Both the position numbers and the translations under genes were made by a program. A stretch of DNA of 45,285 bases from positions 1 to 45,285 of the forward strand of contig JACOXY010000015.1 of NCBI GenBank assembly GCA_016182095.1, read 5' to 3'. Below are positions 30,732 through 39,101 of this stretch, piece by piece (positions within the stretch are counted from its first letter, which is position 1; every line of letters starts with the position of its first letter). The notes beneath the pieces are model-generated. The model did not search any database and was not told where the DNA came from. It saw nothing but the letters and a program-made list of their open reading frames with translations. Source of the stretch: Candidatus Liptonbacteria bacterium (GTDB lineage Bacteria > Patescibacteriota > Minisyncoccia > UBA6257 > JACOXY01).

Positions 30732-32090
30732 TTATGCCTCCGAGGCATGATAAGTATCTATGCTCTTGAACGAAGCCCTTTCGGGATCAAACTTAAGCTT
30801 CACCACCCCAGGCGGCCCGTTTCTGTGCTTCGCGATTCTTATTTCCGCCAAGTTTTGTTCCTCCGGAGGCAAGTTTTGCGCTTCGCGATCTTTTCTATAG
30901 ATAAAAAGCACCAGGTCGGCGTCCTGCTCAATGGAGCCGGAATCTCTCAAGTCGGCTAATTGCGGTATTTTTACTTCACGATGCTCCACGGTTCTTGAGA
31001 GCTGTGAAAGCGCGAGGATTGGCACGTTTAGTTCTCTGGCCAAGCTTTTTAAGCCACGGGAGACTTCGGTTATCTGCTGAACCATGCTCTCGCTTCCGGT
31101 TCTAGGCGCGATAAGCTGAAGATAATCAACGATAATAAGTCCCAATCCGTGCTCTACCTGCATTCTCCGCGCCATAGAGCGCATTTGCAAAATATTTGGC
31201 GAAGCCGTATCGTCAATGAAAATCGGTACGCGAGACAATCTATCTAACGACTCCTGGATCATCTGAAAATCAATGTCATCGGTAATTTTGCCGGTTCTAA
31301 GTTTCCAGAGCGGCACCATTGATTCAGCAGAGATAAATCTGTCTATAACCTGCTCTTTGGCCATCTCGAGCGAGAATACGCCAACCGGTACGCCGGATTT
31401 GGCGGCATTTCTCGCTATGTCAAGAGCCAATGAAGTTTTGCCGAGTGAGGGCCTCGCCCCTAAAACTATGAAATCGGATGCCTGCAATCCTGATGTTAAA
31501 TTATCCAGACTCTGAAAACCAGTCGTAACGCCTCGCAACCGGCCGTCGCCTTGGTGCAGTTTTTCAATTCTCTCGTACGCCGACTGAAGTTCGTCTTTAA
31601 TATGAAAAAATTTTCTGATTATGGATTTTTGGGAGATTTGCAGAACCCTTTTTTCAATTTCGTCCAAAAATTCCGCTGTTTCGCCGGAAAAATCATAAGC
31701 GCCTTCGGTAATTTGCGCAGAGGCGTTGATTAAATCTCGTAAAACTTTTTTCTCTCTTACAATGTTGGCATAGTGAACAACGTGGGCGGCAGTAGGAACG
31801 CCATTAACCAAGTCGGCAAGATAGCTTGAGCCGCCAACTTCTTTAAGAATGTCCCTTTCTTTTAAGAGAGAGGTTAAGCTTAAAAGATCAATCGGCTGGC
31901 TTTTTTGATAAAGCTCAACGATACAGCCATAGATCTTTTCATGAGCCGGCTTATAGAAATCTTCGGCAGTAATGATATCGGCTACATTGGATATGGCGGT
32001 TTTATCAATAAGAAGAGCGCCCAGAACAGATTGCTCGGCTTCAAGGTTCTGGGGGGGGAGTTTTAATTTGTTTTTGGATAAACGAGGCAT
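30732..32090 (-). CDS. dnaB: Replicative DNA helicase DnaB
   Basis: A 452-aa hexameric helicase that unwinds the fork. The N-terminal helical domain begins PPQNLEAEQSVLGALLIDKTAI. The RecA-like motor has Walker A GARPSLGKTSLALDIA and Walker B LIIVDYLQLI. LSQLSRTVEHR and DLRDSGSIEQDADLVLFIYR follow at the usual places. There is no intein or insertion in the P-loop, a common intein site. It lies between cysS and recR on the same strand with 64-96 bp gaps. Confidence 0.97.
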   Translation of the reverse strand: MPRLSKNKLKLPPQNLEAEQSVLGALLIDKTAISNVADIITAEDFYKPAHEKIYGCIVELYQKSQPIDLLSLTSLLKERDILKEVGGSSYLADLVNGVPTAAHVVHYANIVREKKVLRDLINASAQITEGAYDFSGETAEFLDEIEKRVLQISQKSIIRKFFHIKDELQSAYERIEKLHQGDGRLRGVTTGFQSLDNLTSGLQASDFIVLGARPSLGKTSLALDIARNAAKSGVPVGVFSLEMAKEQVIDRFISAESMVPLWKLRTGKITDDIDFQMIQESLDRLSRVPIFIDDTASPNILQMRSMARRMQVEHGLGLIIVDYLQLIAPRTGSESMVQQITEVSRGLKSLARELNVPILALSQLSRTVEHREVKIPQLADLRDSGSIEQDADLVLFIYRKDREAQNLPPEEQNLAEIRIAKHRNGPPGVVKLKFDPERASFKSIDTYHASEA

Positions 32091-32154
32091 GTCTAATTGC
32101 TAAATTGCCAAACTGCTAAACTATTTTTAAAAAACAATCTAATATTTTAACAAT

Positions 32155-33555
32155 TTACTTCGGCCACACAAACTGGCCGATAGGCGTATCTTCTACCATA
32201 TATCCTAACTCATCTATTTTCTTTCTCAAGCGGTCCGACTGCGCAAACTGTTTATTAACTCGGAATAACTCGCGTTTTTTTGCCAATTTATTGATTTTAC
32301 CGGCTATTTTTGGCAATTTAACGGCAAATCCCAGCACAGCTAAGCGGCTTTCTATAAAGCCGCGTATTAGCTTAAGCTCCTTCCTGCTTAAGCCAAAAAT
32401 GGCGTTCGTGACCTGCTGAATATTATTTATTAAATTAAACAGATGGGCAACGGCAGCCGGCGTATTAAAATCGTCTTGTAGGGCATCATGAAAACCTTTT
32501 TCGGCCAAACTAACTAAATCCCCGGTAACGATACCGCCCGCAATGCCACGCGGCCTATTATCCAGCACAAATTTCAGCAAGCCTAAAAAACGCAGGAGAT
32601 TTTGAAACGCGCCGTGATATTGAATCGTGAGCTCTTCGCTATAGTTAATGGGTGAACGATAGTGGTGAGTTAAAGTTAGAAATCTCAAAGTTTCGGGGCT
32701 GTATTTTTTCAAAAAATCTTCAATTGTTATAAAATTCCCCAAACTCTTTGACATCTTTTTCCCATTAACCAGGAGAAAGCCTGTATGCATCCAAATTTTT
32801 ACAAACGGTATTTTCCCAAAAGCCGACTCCGCTTGAGCTATTTCCGCTTCGTGATGAGGAAACTTTAGATCCAGCCCTCCTCCATGCAAATCATATTGCG
32901 GACCGAAATATTTTTCGGTAATTGCCGTGTCCTCAATGTGCCATCCGGGTCGCCCATCTCCCCACGGTGATTTCCATGAGGGTTCATCTTTTGCTTTTCT
33001 AAACTTCCACAAAGTGAAGTCGCCCCTATTCCTCTTCTTAATACTGTCATCAATTCTTGAGGTTGCGTCCTCCGCCTGTTCTGCGGTGCGCCGGGAAAGT
33101 TTTCCGTAATCCCTGAAGCTCTTCACGTCAAAATAAATACCGTCATTCTCAATCTCATAGGCATGGCCCTTTTGTATCAAGATTTTAATTTGGCTAATTA
33201 TTTGCGGGATATGATCTGTCGCCCTTGCATACACGCTTACAGAGGCCACGCCAAGCTTTTGCATCACATTCAGATATTTTTTCTCAAATTTTTTAGCGCA
33301 GTCCTGCGGCTTAATGCCGCCCTCCCGCGCCCGCAGAATAATACGGTCATCAATGTCGGTGATATTCTGAAGATAGCGCACCTTATATCCCCGGGAGACA
33401 AGGTATCGCGCGACAATATCAAAAAATATATAGGTTCTTGCATGCCCAAGATGAGGATCGTCATACACAGTAGGCCCGCACACGAATAACTTTATGGCTT
33501 TCCGCGTCTTTCTTAAAACTTCTTTTTTGCCGGTCAAAGTGTTATAAATTAACAT
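32155..33555 (-). CDS. cysS: Cysteine--tRNA ligase
   Basis: Class I synthetase, 466 aa, normal length. It begins MLIYNTLTGKKE; the zinc-ligand Cys and HIGH motif are FVCGPTVYDDPHLGHAR (HLGH at 35-38). GRPGWHIEDTAI and LHGGGLDLKFPHHEAEIAQ supply zinc and substrate residues, and KKMSKSLGN lies near residue 266. The anticodon-binding helices end the protein. The ATG is preceded by CTATCTCACACTCCT, the same repeat end that precedes metG. No Shine-Dalgarno site is visible. Confidence 0.97.
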   Translation of the reverse strand: MLIYNTLTGKKEVLRKTRKAIKLFVCGPTVYDDPHLGHARTYIFFDIVARYLVSRGYKVRYLQNITDIDDRIILRAREGGIKPQDCAKKFEKKYLNVMQKLGVASVSVYARATDHIPQIISQIKILIQKGHAYEIENDGIYFDVKSFRDYGKLSRRTAEQAEDATSRIDDSIKKRNRGDFTLWKFRKAKDEPSWKSPWGDGRPGWHIEDTAITEKYFGPQYDLHGGGLDLKFPHHEAEIAQAESAFGKIPFVKIWMHTGFLLVNGKKMSKSLGNFITIEDFLKKYSPETLRFLTLTHHYRSPINYSEELTIQYHGAFQNLLRFLGLLKFVLDNRPRGIAGGIVTGDLVSLAEKGFHDALQDDFNTPAAVAHLFNLINNIQQVTNAIFGLSRKELKLIRGFIESRLAVLGFAVKLPKIAGKINKLAKKRELFRVNKQFAQSDRLRKKIDELGYMVEDTPIGQFVWPK

Positions 33556-33569
33556 AGGAGTGTGAGATA
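33556..33569. repeat. Family A terminal fragment at the cysS start
   Basis: Read on the plus strand AGGAGTGTGAGATA; on the minus strand TATCTCACACTCCT immediately precedes the cysS ATG. Only the outer 13-14 bp of the element remain. The spacing to the ATG is exactly as at metG. Confidence 0.75.
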
Positions 33570-33623
33570 GGGAAACCTTTTTTCACAAGCAAGTCCGAGG
33601 GCAAGCGGCTCGTTCACGCCCCC

Positions 33624-35090
33624 TTATAATCTTCCGACTTCAATACTCACGCTTACATCGAGATCTGTCTTATTTTTTAATTTTACATCTTGCGGCAAAA
33701 TAATTTTTGTCAAAAATGTTTGTGATGATCGTAGGTTAGTTATATCAATCGGCTCCAGGGCAATCGAGCTTAATGAGCGGGCACCTTCCGGAACCATAAC
33801 CTTCAGAGATGCGGGTGAAGCGGCAATTTCTCTTATCACATAGCCAGCCGCAACCTTTCCCTTTGTTTTTACTTCAATTGGCAAGTCAATAAGACTCACC
33901 CTTTGAGCCGATACCTCTATTTCTTGAGGAACGATATTTACCACAGAGAAGTTCAGGGGGGTGCTTATCATGTCTTCGGTGATTGAAACTTTTTGGCTGG
34001 CTTTAGTAAGATTGCTTGCATCCAACGAAACTGCGAGAGTTTTTTGATCCAATAAATCAAAGGCTGTCTCCCCGCGAGCTGAAAGCGTGACGGAAACTTC
34101 TTTTGGTTTAGTCTCTTTAATTAATATAATATCGGATGTATTTTTGTAGGTAATCGGCAAAATAAAATCTCTTTGCACTGTGGTTACCTGAAACGCGAAA
34201 AAAAACCATAGAATTGTAGCCGCAAAAATAGACAACAGCTTTTCCAGAGAGTTTCTTTTGATCAAATTTTCTAAAATAGTATGGGCTTGTTCGGGAAATT
34301 TTTCCTTAAGAAAATTCAGCATCGGCCCATGAAGATCGCGGGCGTTTTTAAGTAATTTTAGTCGGCCGTTATACGCGTAAGACACTGTGCCCTTTTCTTC
34401 TGAAACTATAATTGCAAAAGCGTCTGACGCTTCCGAAATTCCCAAGCCAGCACTATGTCGTGTACCGCGTTTACCGATTTGTTCAAAATTATGGGAAAGG
34501 GGAAGGTGGCCGCCAAAAAAAGAGACGCGGTCCATGTTAATTAGGACAGCTCCATCATGCCCGGCGCTTGTGGGGTCAAATATGCTAAGCAAGAGCTCTT
34601 CGGATATAACCCCATCCAGAGTTATGCCGCCGCTTATGTAATTTTCCAAACTGTCCTGCCCCTGCAGAATTATCAAAGCACCGATACTGTCGTGGGCTAA
34701 CTGTTTTACCGCGTTTAAAATTTCTTCCGCCCCCGGAATTGTCAAGGTAGCTCGCGAGCCGCGCTCTACTTGTCTTCTGCTCCAAAGCGCCAGATATTCA
34801 AAAAACTTCCTAAGCTCTTCCTGAAAAATCACTACTAAAGCCACAAAAAAGACGCCAAAGAACGCCTGTAGGGCGAGCGTTGTTAAAAATAAGTTAAAAA
34901 CTCTGGCCAAAACAAATAGTGCTATTATGATGCCAACTCCGGCCGCGACATAAAAAGAGCGGGTCTGCTTGAAAAGAAAGATCGTAATGTAAATCAAAAG
35001 AGCAATGATAAGTACGTCAAAAAAATCCGCTATATAGAGGTTCCCAAAAATATTACGCAATGAAATTAACTGGGCTAAAAGATTAGACAT
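33624..35090 (-). CDS. cdaA: Fused diadenylate cyclase (CdaA) and YbbR-domain regulator (CdaR)
   Basis: A 488-aa membrane protein joining two normally separate proteins. Residues 20-100 hold three membrane helices as in CdaA. Residues about 110-265 are the DAC domain that makes c-di-AMP from two ATP, with AGHDGAVLI (DGA, 179-181) and GTRHSAGLGISE (211-222). The canonical RHR motif is RHS here, so one ATP-phosphate ligand is changed. A fourth helix (LSIFAATILWFFFAF, about 286-300) leads to two YbbR-type beta repeats (310-488) that would lie outside, the arrangement of CdaR. In Firmicutes cdaA and cdaR are adjacent genes and CdaR controls CdaA. The gene heads the cysS-dnaB-recR cluster. Activity is uncertain because of the RHS change. 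Confidence 0.92.
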   Translation of the reverse strand: MSNLLAQLISLRNIFGNLYIADFFDVLIIALLIYITIFLFKQTRSFYVAAGVGIIIALFVLARVFNLFLTTLALQAFFGVFFVALVVIFQEELRKFFEYLALWSRRQVERGSRATLTIPGAEEILNAVKQLAHDSIGALIILQGQDSLENYISGGITLDGVISEELLLSIFDPTSAGHDGAVLINMDRVSFFGGHLPLSHNFEQIGKRGTRHSAGLGISEASDAFAIIVSEEKGTVSYAYNGRLKLLKNARDLHGPMLNFLKEKFPEQAHTILENLIKRNSLEKLLSIFAATILWFFFAFQVTTVQRDFILPITYKNTSDIILIKETKPKEVSVTLSARGETAFDLLDQKTLAVSLDASNLTKASQKVSITEDMISTPLNFSVVNIVPQEIEVSAQRVSLIDLPIEVKTKGKVAAGYVIREIAASPASLKVMVPEGARSLSSIALEPIDITNLRSSQTFLTKIILPQDVKLKNKTDLDVSVSIEVGRL

Positions 35091-35140
35091 AAAACTGAAG
35101 CTTCATTATCATTCTATCATGTATATGATAAAATTTGAAT

Positions 35141-36820
35141 ATGCGATTGGCGCAAGAACTTAAAAGAGTTGTGGGGGGGGATGTTTTAGATGACGAAAAA
35201 ACGCTCCAAACTTACAGCCGGGATGCCAGCTTATTTGTGGTGCACCCAAAAATTGTGGTATCTCCAAAAAATTCTGAAGATATAAAAGCTTTGGTTAAAT
35301 TTGTTTCCAAAAATAATGGCTCTGCAAATCTTAAGCGCGCCAAAGGCCAAATCCCAAATCACAAATTATTGTCTCTTACCGCGCGGGCAGCCGGCACCTG
35401 CATGAGCGGGGGACCGCTCACGGAATCCATTGTGGTTAATTTTATGAAATATTTTACAAAAATTAGGAGTATTCACGACCATAACGCGACGGTTGAGCCG
35501 GGCGTCTTTTACCGCGATCTTGAAAAAGAAACCTTAAAATACGGCCTCCTTTTCCCGCCCTACCCCGCCTCAAAATCAATTTGCGCGGTAGGCGGCATTG
35601 TTAACAACAATGCCGGCGGCGAGAAAACGTTAAAGTACGGCAAAACAGAAAATTATGTTGAGAAATTAAAAATGGTCTTATCTGATGGGAATGAATATGA
35701 GTTCCTTCCTTTAGACGCCGCAGGGTTGAGGAAAAAGTTAAAGCAAAAAAATTTTGAAGGGGAAATCTACCAGCGCATGCACAAACTTGTAACTAAAAAC
35801 CACAAACTGATAACTTCCGCGAAACCTGACGTTACCAAAAATTCTGCCGGCTATCAATTGTGGAATATTTGGGATAAAAAAGAAAAAATTTTTGACCTAT
35901 CGCGGATTTTTATAGGCGCCCAGGGGACCTTGGGCCTTATGACAGAAGCCACACTGCATCTCATCCCTATCAAAAAACACGCCAGAATGGTTGTAATTTT
36001 CCTGAAAGACATAAAAAAATTAAGCGACTTGGTGCCGATTATTTTGAAACATGATCCGGAGAGCTTTGAAACATATGATGATAATACCTTAAAATTAGCA
36101 ATAAAATTCTTTCCATCATTTGCCAAACTCATGGGAGTAAAAAATCTCTGGAAAATCGCCTGGAGTTTCCTGCCCGAATTCTGGATGACGGTGACTGGCG
36201 GACTGCCAAAATTAATTCTGCAGGTTGAATTCGTGGGTGATGACGCGCCAACTTTAGACAACAGAGTTGCTGAACTTGTCAGGGCGCTTCAGCCATATGA
36301 CGTAAAAATCCGCGCACCCAAAACTCAATTTGGGGCGCAAAAATATTGGACAATCCGCCGCGAAAGCTTTAACTTGCTTCGCCATCACATTAAAGACAGG
36401 CACACCGCGCCATTTATTGACGATTTTGCGATTAAAGCCGAAAGACTGCCTGATTTTTTGCCGGAGCTGGATAAGATTTTAGAAAAATACAATTTAATTT
36501 ATACCATAGCCGGTCATGTAGGCGACGGTAACCTGCACATTATTCCACTTATGAATCTCGGCAATGAAAGTGAACGCAAAATTATCCCGGAGCTTTCCCG
36601 AAAAGTTTATGAACTGGTTATGAAATACGGCGGCACAACAACAGGGGAACATAATGACGGCCTTATTAGAAGCTACTATCTTAAGCAAATGTATGGTGAG
36701 AAGGTTTATAAGCTTTTTGAGGAAGTGAAGAAAATCTTTGATCCGCTTAATATCTTTAATCCGGGCAAGAAGGTTCACGCGAGCTTAGAGTACGCGATGG
36801 AGCACGTTCGCAGAGATTAG
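35141..36820 (+). CDS. GlcD-like FAD-binding oxidoreductase
   Basis: A 559-aa flavoprotein of the D-lactate/glycolate oxidase (GlcD/DLD) family. The PCMH FAD domain shows ARAAGTCMSGG, YPASKSICAVGGIVNNNAGG and FIGAQGTLGLMTEATLHLIP. The C-terminal cap ends with IAGHVGDGNLHIIP (metal and substrate histidines), TTTGEHNDGLIRSYYL and FDPLNIFNPGKK. The Fe-S domain seen in fused homologs is absent. Around residues 65-80 an extra segment SANLKRAKGQIPNHK, encoded by short A-rich repeats, lies just before the flavin loop. ATG 35141 is used. It could feed electrons from a 2-hydroxy acid; the partner is unknown. Confidence 0.92.
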   Translation: MRLAQELKRVVGGDVLDDEKTLQTYSRDASLFVVHPKIVVSPKNSEDIKALVKFVSKNNGSANLKRAKGQIPNHKLLSLTARAAGTCMSGGPLTESIVVNFMKYFTKIRSIHDHNATVEPGVFYRDLEKETLKYGLLFPPYPASKSICAVGGIVNNNAGGEKTLKYGKTENYVEKLKMVLSDGNEYEFLPLDAAGLRKKLKQKNFEGEIYQRMHKLVTKNHKLITSAKPDVTKNSAGYQLWNIWDKKEKIFDLSRIFIGAQGTLGLMTEATLHLIPIKKHARMVVIFLKDIKKLSDLVPIILKHDPESFETYDDNTLKLAIKFFPSFAKLMGVKNLWKIAWSFLPEFWMTVTGGLPKLILQVEFVGDDAPTLDNRVAELVRALQPYDVKIRAPKTQFGAQKYWTIRRESFNLLRHHIKDRHTAPFIDDFAIKAERLPDFLPELDKILEKYNLIYTIAGHVGDGNLHIIPLMNLGNESERKIIPELSRKVYELVMKYGGTTTGEHNDGLIRSYYLKQMYGEKVYKLFEEVKKIFDPLNIFNPGKKVHASLEYAMEHVRRD

Positions 36821-36853
36821 GGTGGTTTCTATAGGATGCCTACTCTTTTTTAT

Positions 36854-36882
36854 TTGACAAAACTATTATTTTATGCTAATAT
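36854..36882 (+). promoter_or_regulatory. Sigma-70-type promoter that decides the start of the 129-aa gene
   Basis: TTGACA, 17-bp spacer, TAATAT. The ATG at 36883 directly touches the -10 box and would lie upstream of the transcription start, so the real start must be further down (GTG 36916). Confidence 0.82.
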
Positions 36883-36915
36883 ATGAGTGCCAAAGATGGC
36901 AGAAAGGGGATACAA

Positions 36916-37305
36916 GTGAAACCAGGAGAGGCATCGCGAGAAGAGCGAGAAAAGATTGAGAGTGATGGCAGTGGAGGAAAACAGACATTCCCTCTGGAGC
37001 TCACAAGCGTAGTTTTTCGGGATTACGCGTTGCGCAGGTTCGCGGAACGCCTTGCGTGGGTTGACCCAGGAGCCGCGGAAAGCATAACTGATTTCGAACC
37101 GGTGGCAAGAAAGCTTCTCGCGGAGTCTACCGAGGAGAAACCATCGCGCAAGGGCCGGGGGTATGCGATACGCCGCCTACTGAATAACCACTGCGAGCCG
37201 GCACGCTACTTCGTAAACTCTGGGTGGCGTTTCGCGATAAGCGAGGAGCCAACAGACGGAAAATACGTGGTGTTCACGGTGGAACGCCGAATGCGGCCCT
37301 TGTAG
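36916..37305 (+). CDS. Orphan protein, 129 aa
   Basis: No family recognised. GTG 36916 is chosen because AAGGGG lies 6 nt upstream and the first ATG is excluded by the promoter position. The protein has a polar N-terminus (KPGEASREEREKIESDGSGG) and a compact alpha/beta core (VVFRDYALRRFAERLAWVD; GRGYAIRRLLNNHCEPARYFVNSGWRFAISEEP) ending in a strand KYVVFTVERRMR. No membrane segment. It is monocistronic, with its own promoter and terminator. Its GC content is higher than that of its neighbours, similar to the 63/71-aa pair, which hints at recent acquisition. Confidence 0.7.
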   Translation: MKPGEASREEREKIESDGSGGKQTFPLELTSVVFRDYALRRFAERLAWVDPGAAESITDFEPVARKLLAESTEEKPSRKGRGYAIRRLLNNHCEPARYFVNSGWRFAISEEPTDGKYVVFTVERRMRPL

Positions 37306-37324
37306 GTCGCGCTTGTAGGTTGTA

Positions 37325-37358
37325 AGAGCATGGGAAGCCCACCCGTGCTCTTTTTTTA
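37325..37358 (+). terminator. Intrinsic terminator of the 129-aa gene
   Basis: AGAGCATGGG pairs with CCCGTGCTCT (one internal mismatch) and is followed by TTTTTTTATTTTC. Confidence 0.85.
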
Positions 37359-37385
37359 TTTTCATTGAAGAGTTATCATTATTAC

Positions 37386-38441
37386 ATGGAATTTATTTTT
37401 GGTGTGGCAATTATTGTGATCCTTTTGGCCGGCTTCGCGGTTGTTTTGTATTTTCTGCGCAATAGTCAAAAGGGTGAAACAAAAGATGACCAAGCGCTTT
37501 TGATGCTCCAAAATCAGCTAAATAATCTTTCGCAAACAATAGACGCAAAAATCGGGGAGTCGGGAAAGTTAATGCAGGAGCACTTGAAATACTCGGCTTC
37601 CGAAACCGTTAAAATTGTGCGCGATGTAACGGAGCGCCTCACAAAACTTGACGAAACAAACAGGCAGGTCGTGAACTTTGCGGACCAGTTAAAAAATTTA
37701 CAAGACATATTAAAAAACCCGAAGCAGCGCGGCATTTTGGGCGAGTACTATCTCCAAACAGTTCTTGACAATGTTCTACCACAGGGCACGTATCAGATGC
37801 AGTACGCCTTTAAAGATAATGTCATAGTAGATGCGGTTGTGTTCGTTGATAAGCGCATTATCCCCATTGACTCGAAATTCTCTCTCGAAAACTACAATCG
37901 TTTTCTGGAAGCAAAAGAGCCGCAGGAAAAAAAGAAATATGAAACCTCTTTTGTTTCTGACATTAAAAACCGCATTGATGAAACATCAAAATACATCAAG
38001 CCAGAAGAGGATACAATGGATTTCGCGTTTATGTTTATTCCATCGGAAGCAATTTATTACGACATTCTGGTAAATAAAGTGGGGAATCTTTCCGAAGAAA
38101 ATAAAAATCTCATTGATTATGCCTGGGCGAAAAAAGTTGTCATTGTTTCCCCAACGTCATTTCTTGCGTATCTCCAAACCATGCTCCAGGGTCTTAAAAA
38201 TCAAAAAATATCGGAGCAAGCAAAAGATATCATTAAGCAAGTGGTAAATTTAAATAAGCATATGGCGTCTCACGATGAATATCTACAAAAACTCGGCAAA
38301 AACTTGGGAACCACGGTTTCCATGTATAATCACACCTATAAAGAGTTTGTAAAAGTTGATAAAGATGTTTTGAAGATCAGTGGTAAGAATAATGAAATTG
38401 AAGCTATGGCGCTTGAGGGCCCGGCAATCGATATTGAATAA
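37386..38441 (+). CDS. rmuC: DNA recombination protein RmuC homolog
   Basis: A 351-aa protein with an N-terminal membrane helix (FIFGVAIIVILLAGFAVVLYFL), then a coiled-coil stretch (about 35-120) and the RmuC nuclease-like domain. The core shows RGILGEYYLQTVLDNVLPQGTYQMQYAF, VDAVVFVDKRIIPIDSKFSLENY (D...D-x-K of a PD-(D/E)XK-like fold) and VVIVSPTSFLAYLQTM. The family limits inversions between short inverted repeats in E. coli, which is of interest in a genome this rich in inverted repeats. ATG 37386 is used; the codons before it belong to the terminator region. Confidence 0.92.
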   Translation: MEFIFGVAIIVILLAGFAVVLYFLRNSQKGETKDDQALLMLQNQLNNLSQTIDAKIGESGKLMQEHLKYSASETVKIVRDVTERLTKLDETNRQVVNFADQLKNLQDILKNPKQRGILGEYYLQTVLDNVLPQGTYQMQYAFKDNVIVDAVVFVDKRIIPIDSKFSLENYNRFLEAKEPQEKKKYETSFVSDIKNRIDETSKYIKPEEDTMDFAFMFIPSEAIYYDILVNKVGNLSEENKNLIDYAWAKKVVIVSPTSFLAYLQTMLQGLKNQKISEQAKDIIKQVVNLNKHMASHDEYLQKLGKNLGTTVSMYNHTYKEFVKVDKDVLKISGKNNEIEAMALEGPAIDIE

Positions 38442-38523
38442 AACCGGCATTGGTTGGTTTTATATTTACAAAATCCAAAAAACTTGCTATAAATAATTCA
38501 GCAATCCCGCAAAGGAGTGCGAA

Positions 38524-38550
38524 ATGATACTGGGTCAACATATATGCTAG
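38524..38550 (+). CDS. Possible 8-codon leader peptide
   Basis: AAAGGAG lies 6 nt before ATG 38524, a very good Shine-Dalgarno site. This frame gives only MILGQHIC and stops at TAG 38548, overlapping the ATG (38544) of the following gene. Either it is a leader that couples translation into the next gene, or the next gene has a frameshift at its 5' end. Confidence 0.35.
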   Translation: MILGQHIC

Positions 38551-38912
38551 ACGAAGAGAGATGCTCCATCTATGGTTATGGTCCGGAAAATTTGCTTGAT
38601 CTTCTGCGCGAGAAGAAGTGGGAGCTTAATCTGTTTATCGCGATTAGCTTCAGCGGCAACTGGCTACACAACCATCCTTCCGAAAAATCGGTGCATTATT
38701 CCATAGAGATTTGGATGTTCCCGGACAATGATGTTTTCCGCGTTCACGGCTACGGATTTAATATCGGAGATAAAAACTTTGTGGAGCTTGCGCGGATACA
38801 TCCGGAAAAAATTAAAATTTGCGACAAAACCCTGGAAGATTTGACGCTGGAGCAGTTTGCGAAACGAGAGAATATCAAGGGATACCGCCTCACCATTATC
38901 AAAAAGTCTTGA
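38544..38912 (+). CDS. Orphan protein, 122 aa
   Basis: Not recognised. The protein looks like a compact soluble alpha/beta domain rich in aromatic residues (FIAISFSGNWLHNHPSEKSVHYSIEIWMFPDNDVFRVHGYGFNIG). ATG 38544 is used. An in-frame GTG at 38517 overlaps the Shine-Dalgarno site and is less likely. The ribosome would arrive by way of the mini-frame at 38524-38550. A strong terminator follows, so the gene is monocistronic. Confidence 0.65.
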   Translation: MLDEERCSIYGYGPENLLDLLREKKWELNLFIAISFSGNWLHNHPSEKSVHYSIEIWMFPDNDVFRVHGYGFNIGDKNFVELARIHPEKIKICDKTLEDLTLEQFAKRENIKGYRLTIIKKS

Positions 38913-38922
38913 TATATTTCAC

Positions 38923-38955
38923 AAACCGGTCTTCTGCCGGTTTTTTGTTTTTTTA
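38923..38955 (+). terminator. Intrinsic terminator
   Basis: AAACCGG-TCTTCTG-CCGGTTT followed by TTTGTTTTTTT, 10 bp after the stop of the 122-aa gene. Confidence 0.88.
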
Positions 38956-38962
38956 TTACTAA

Positions 38963-39036
38963 AGTTAATTCTCAAATTCTTGCCGTGCCCCGTAGTGAGC
39001 TTCGCTCTACTACTGGGGAGAATTTGAGAATTAACT
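38963..39036. repeat. Large palindromic hairpin element (family E)
   Basis: A 74-bp element whose outer 18 bp (AGTTAATTCTCAAATTCT) are repeated exactly in inverted form at the other end. The inside continues to pair (CCCC/GGGG, TAGT/ACTA, AG-CTTCG-CT with a stable CTTCG loop). The whole folds as one near-perfect hairpin. No second copy is visible in the window. Confidence 0.85.
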
Positions 39037-39101
39037 GCCTCACTCATCTCATTGTTACTTTATTGCTTTGCAATTTTACGGAGATGCTTGATACTTGATA
39101 C

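Noticed and set aside
36883-36915. ATG 36883 as start of the 129-aa gene
   Set aside because: It abuts the -10 box and would not be in the transcript; GTG 36916 has a well-placed RBS.
38963-39036. CRISPR repeat
   Set aside because: A single palindrome with no second unit or spacer. No CRISPR array or cas gene was seen anywhere in the window.
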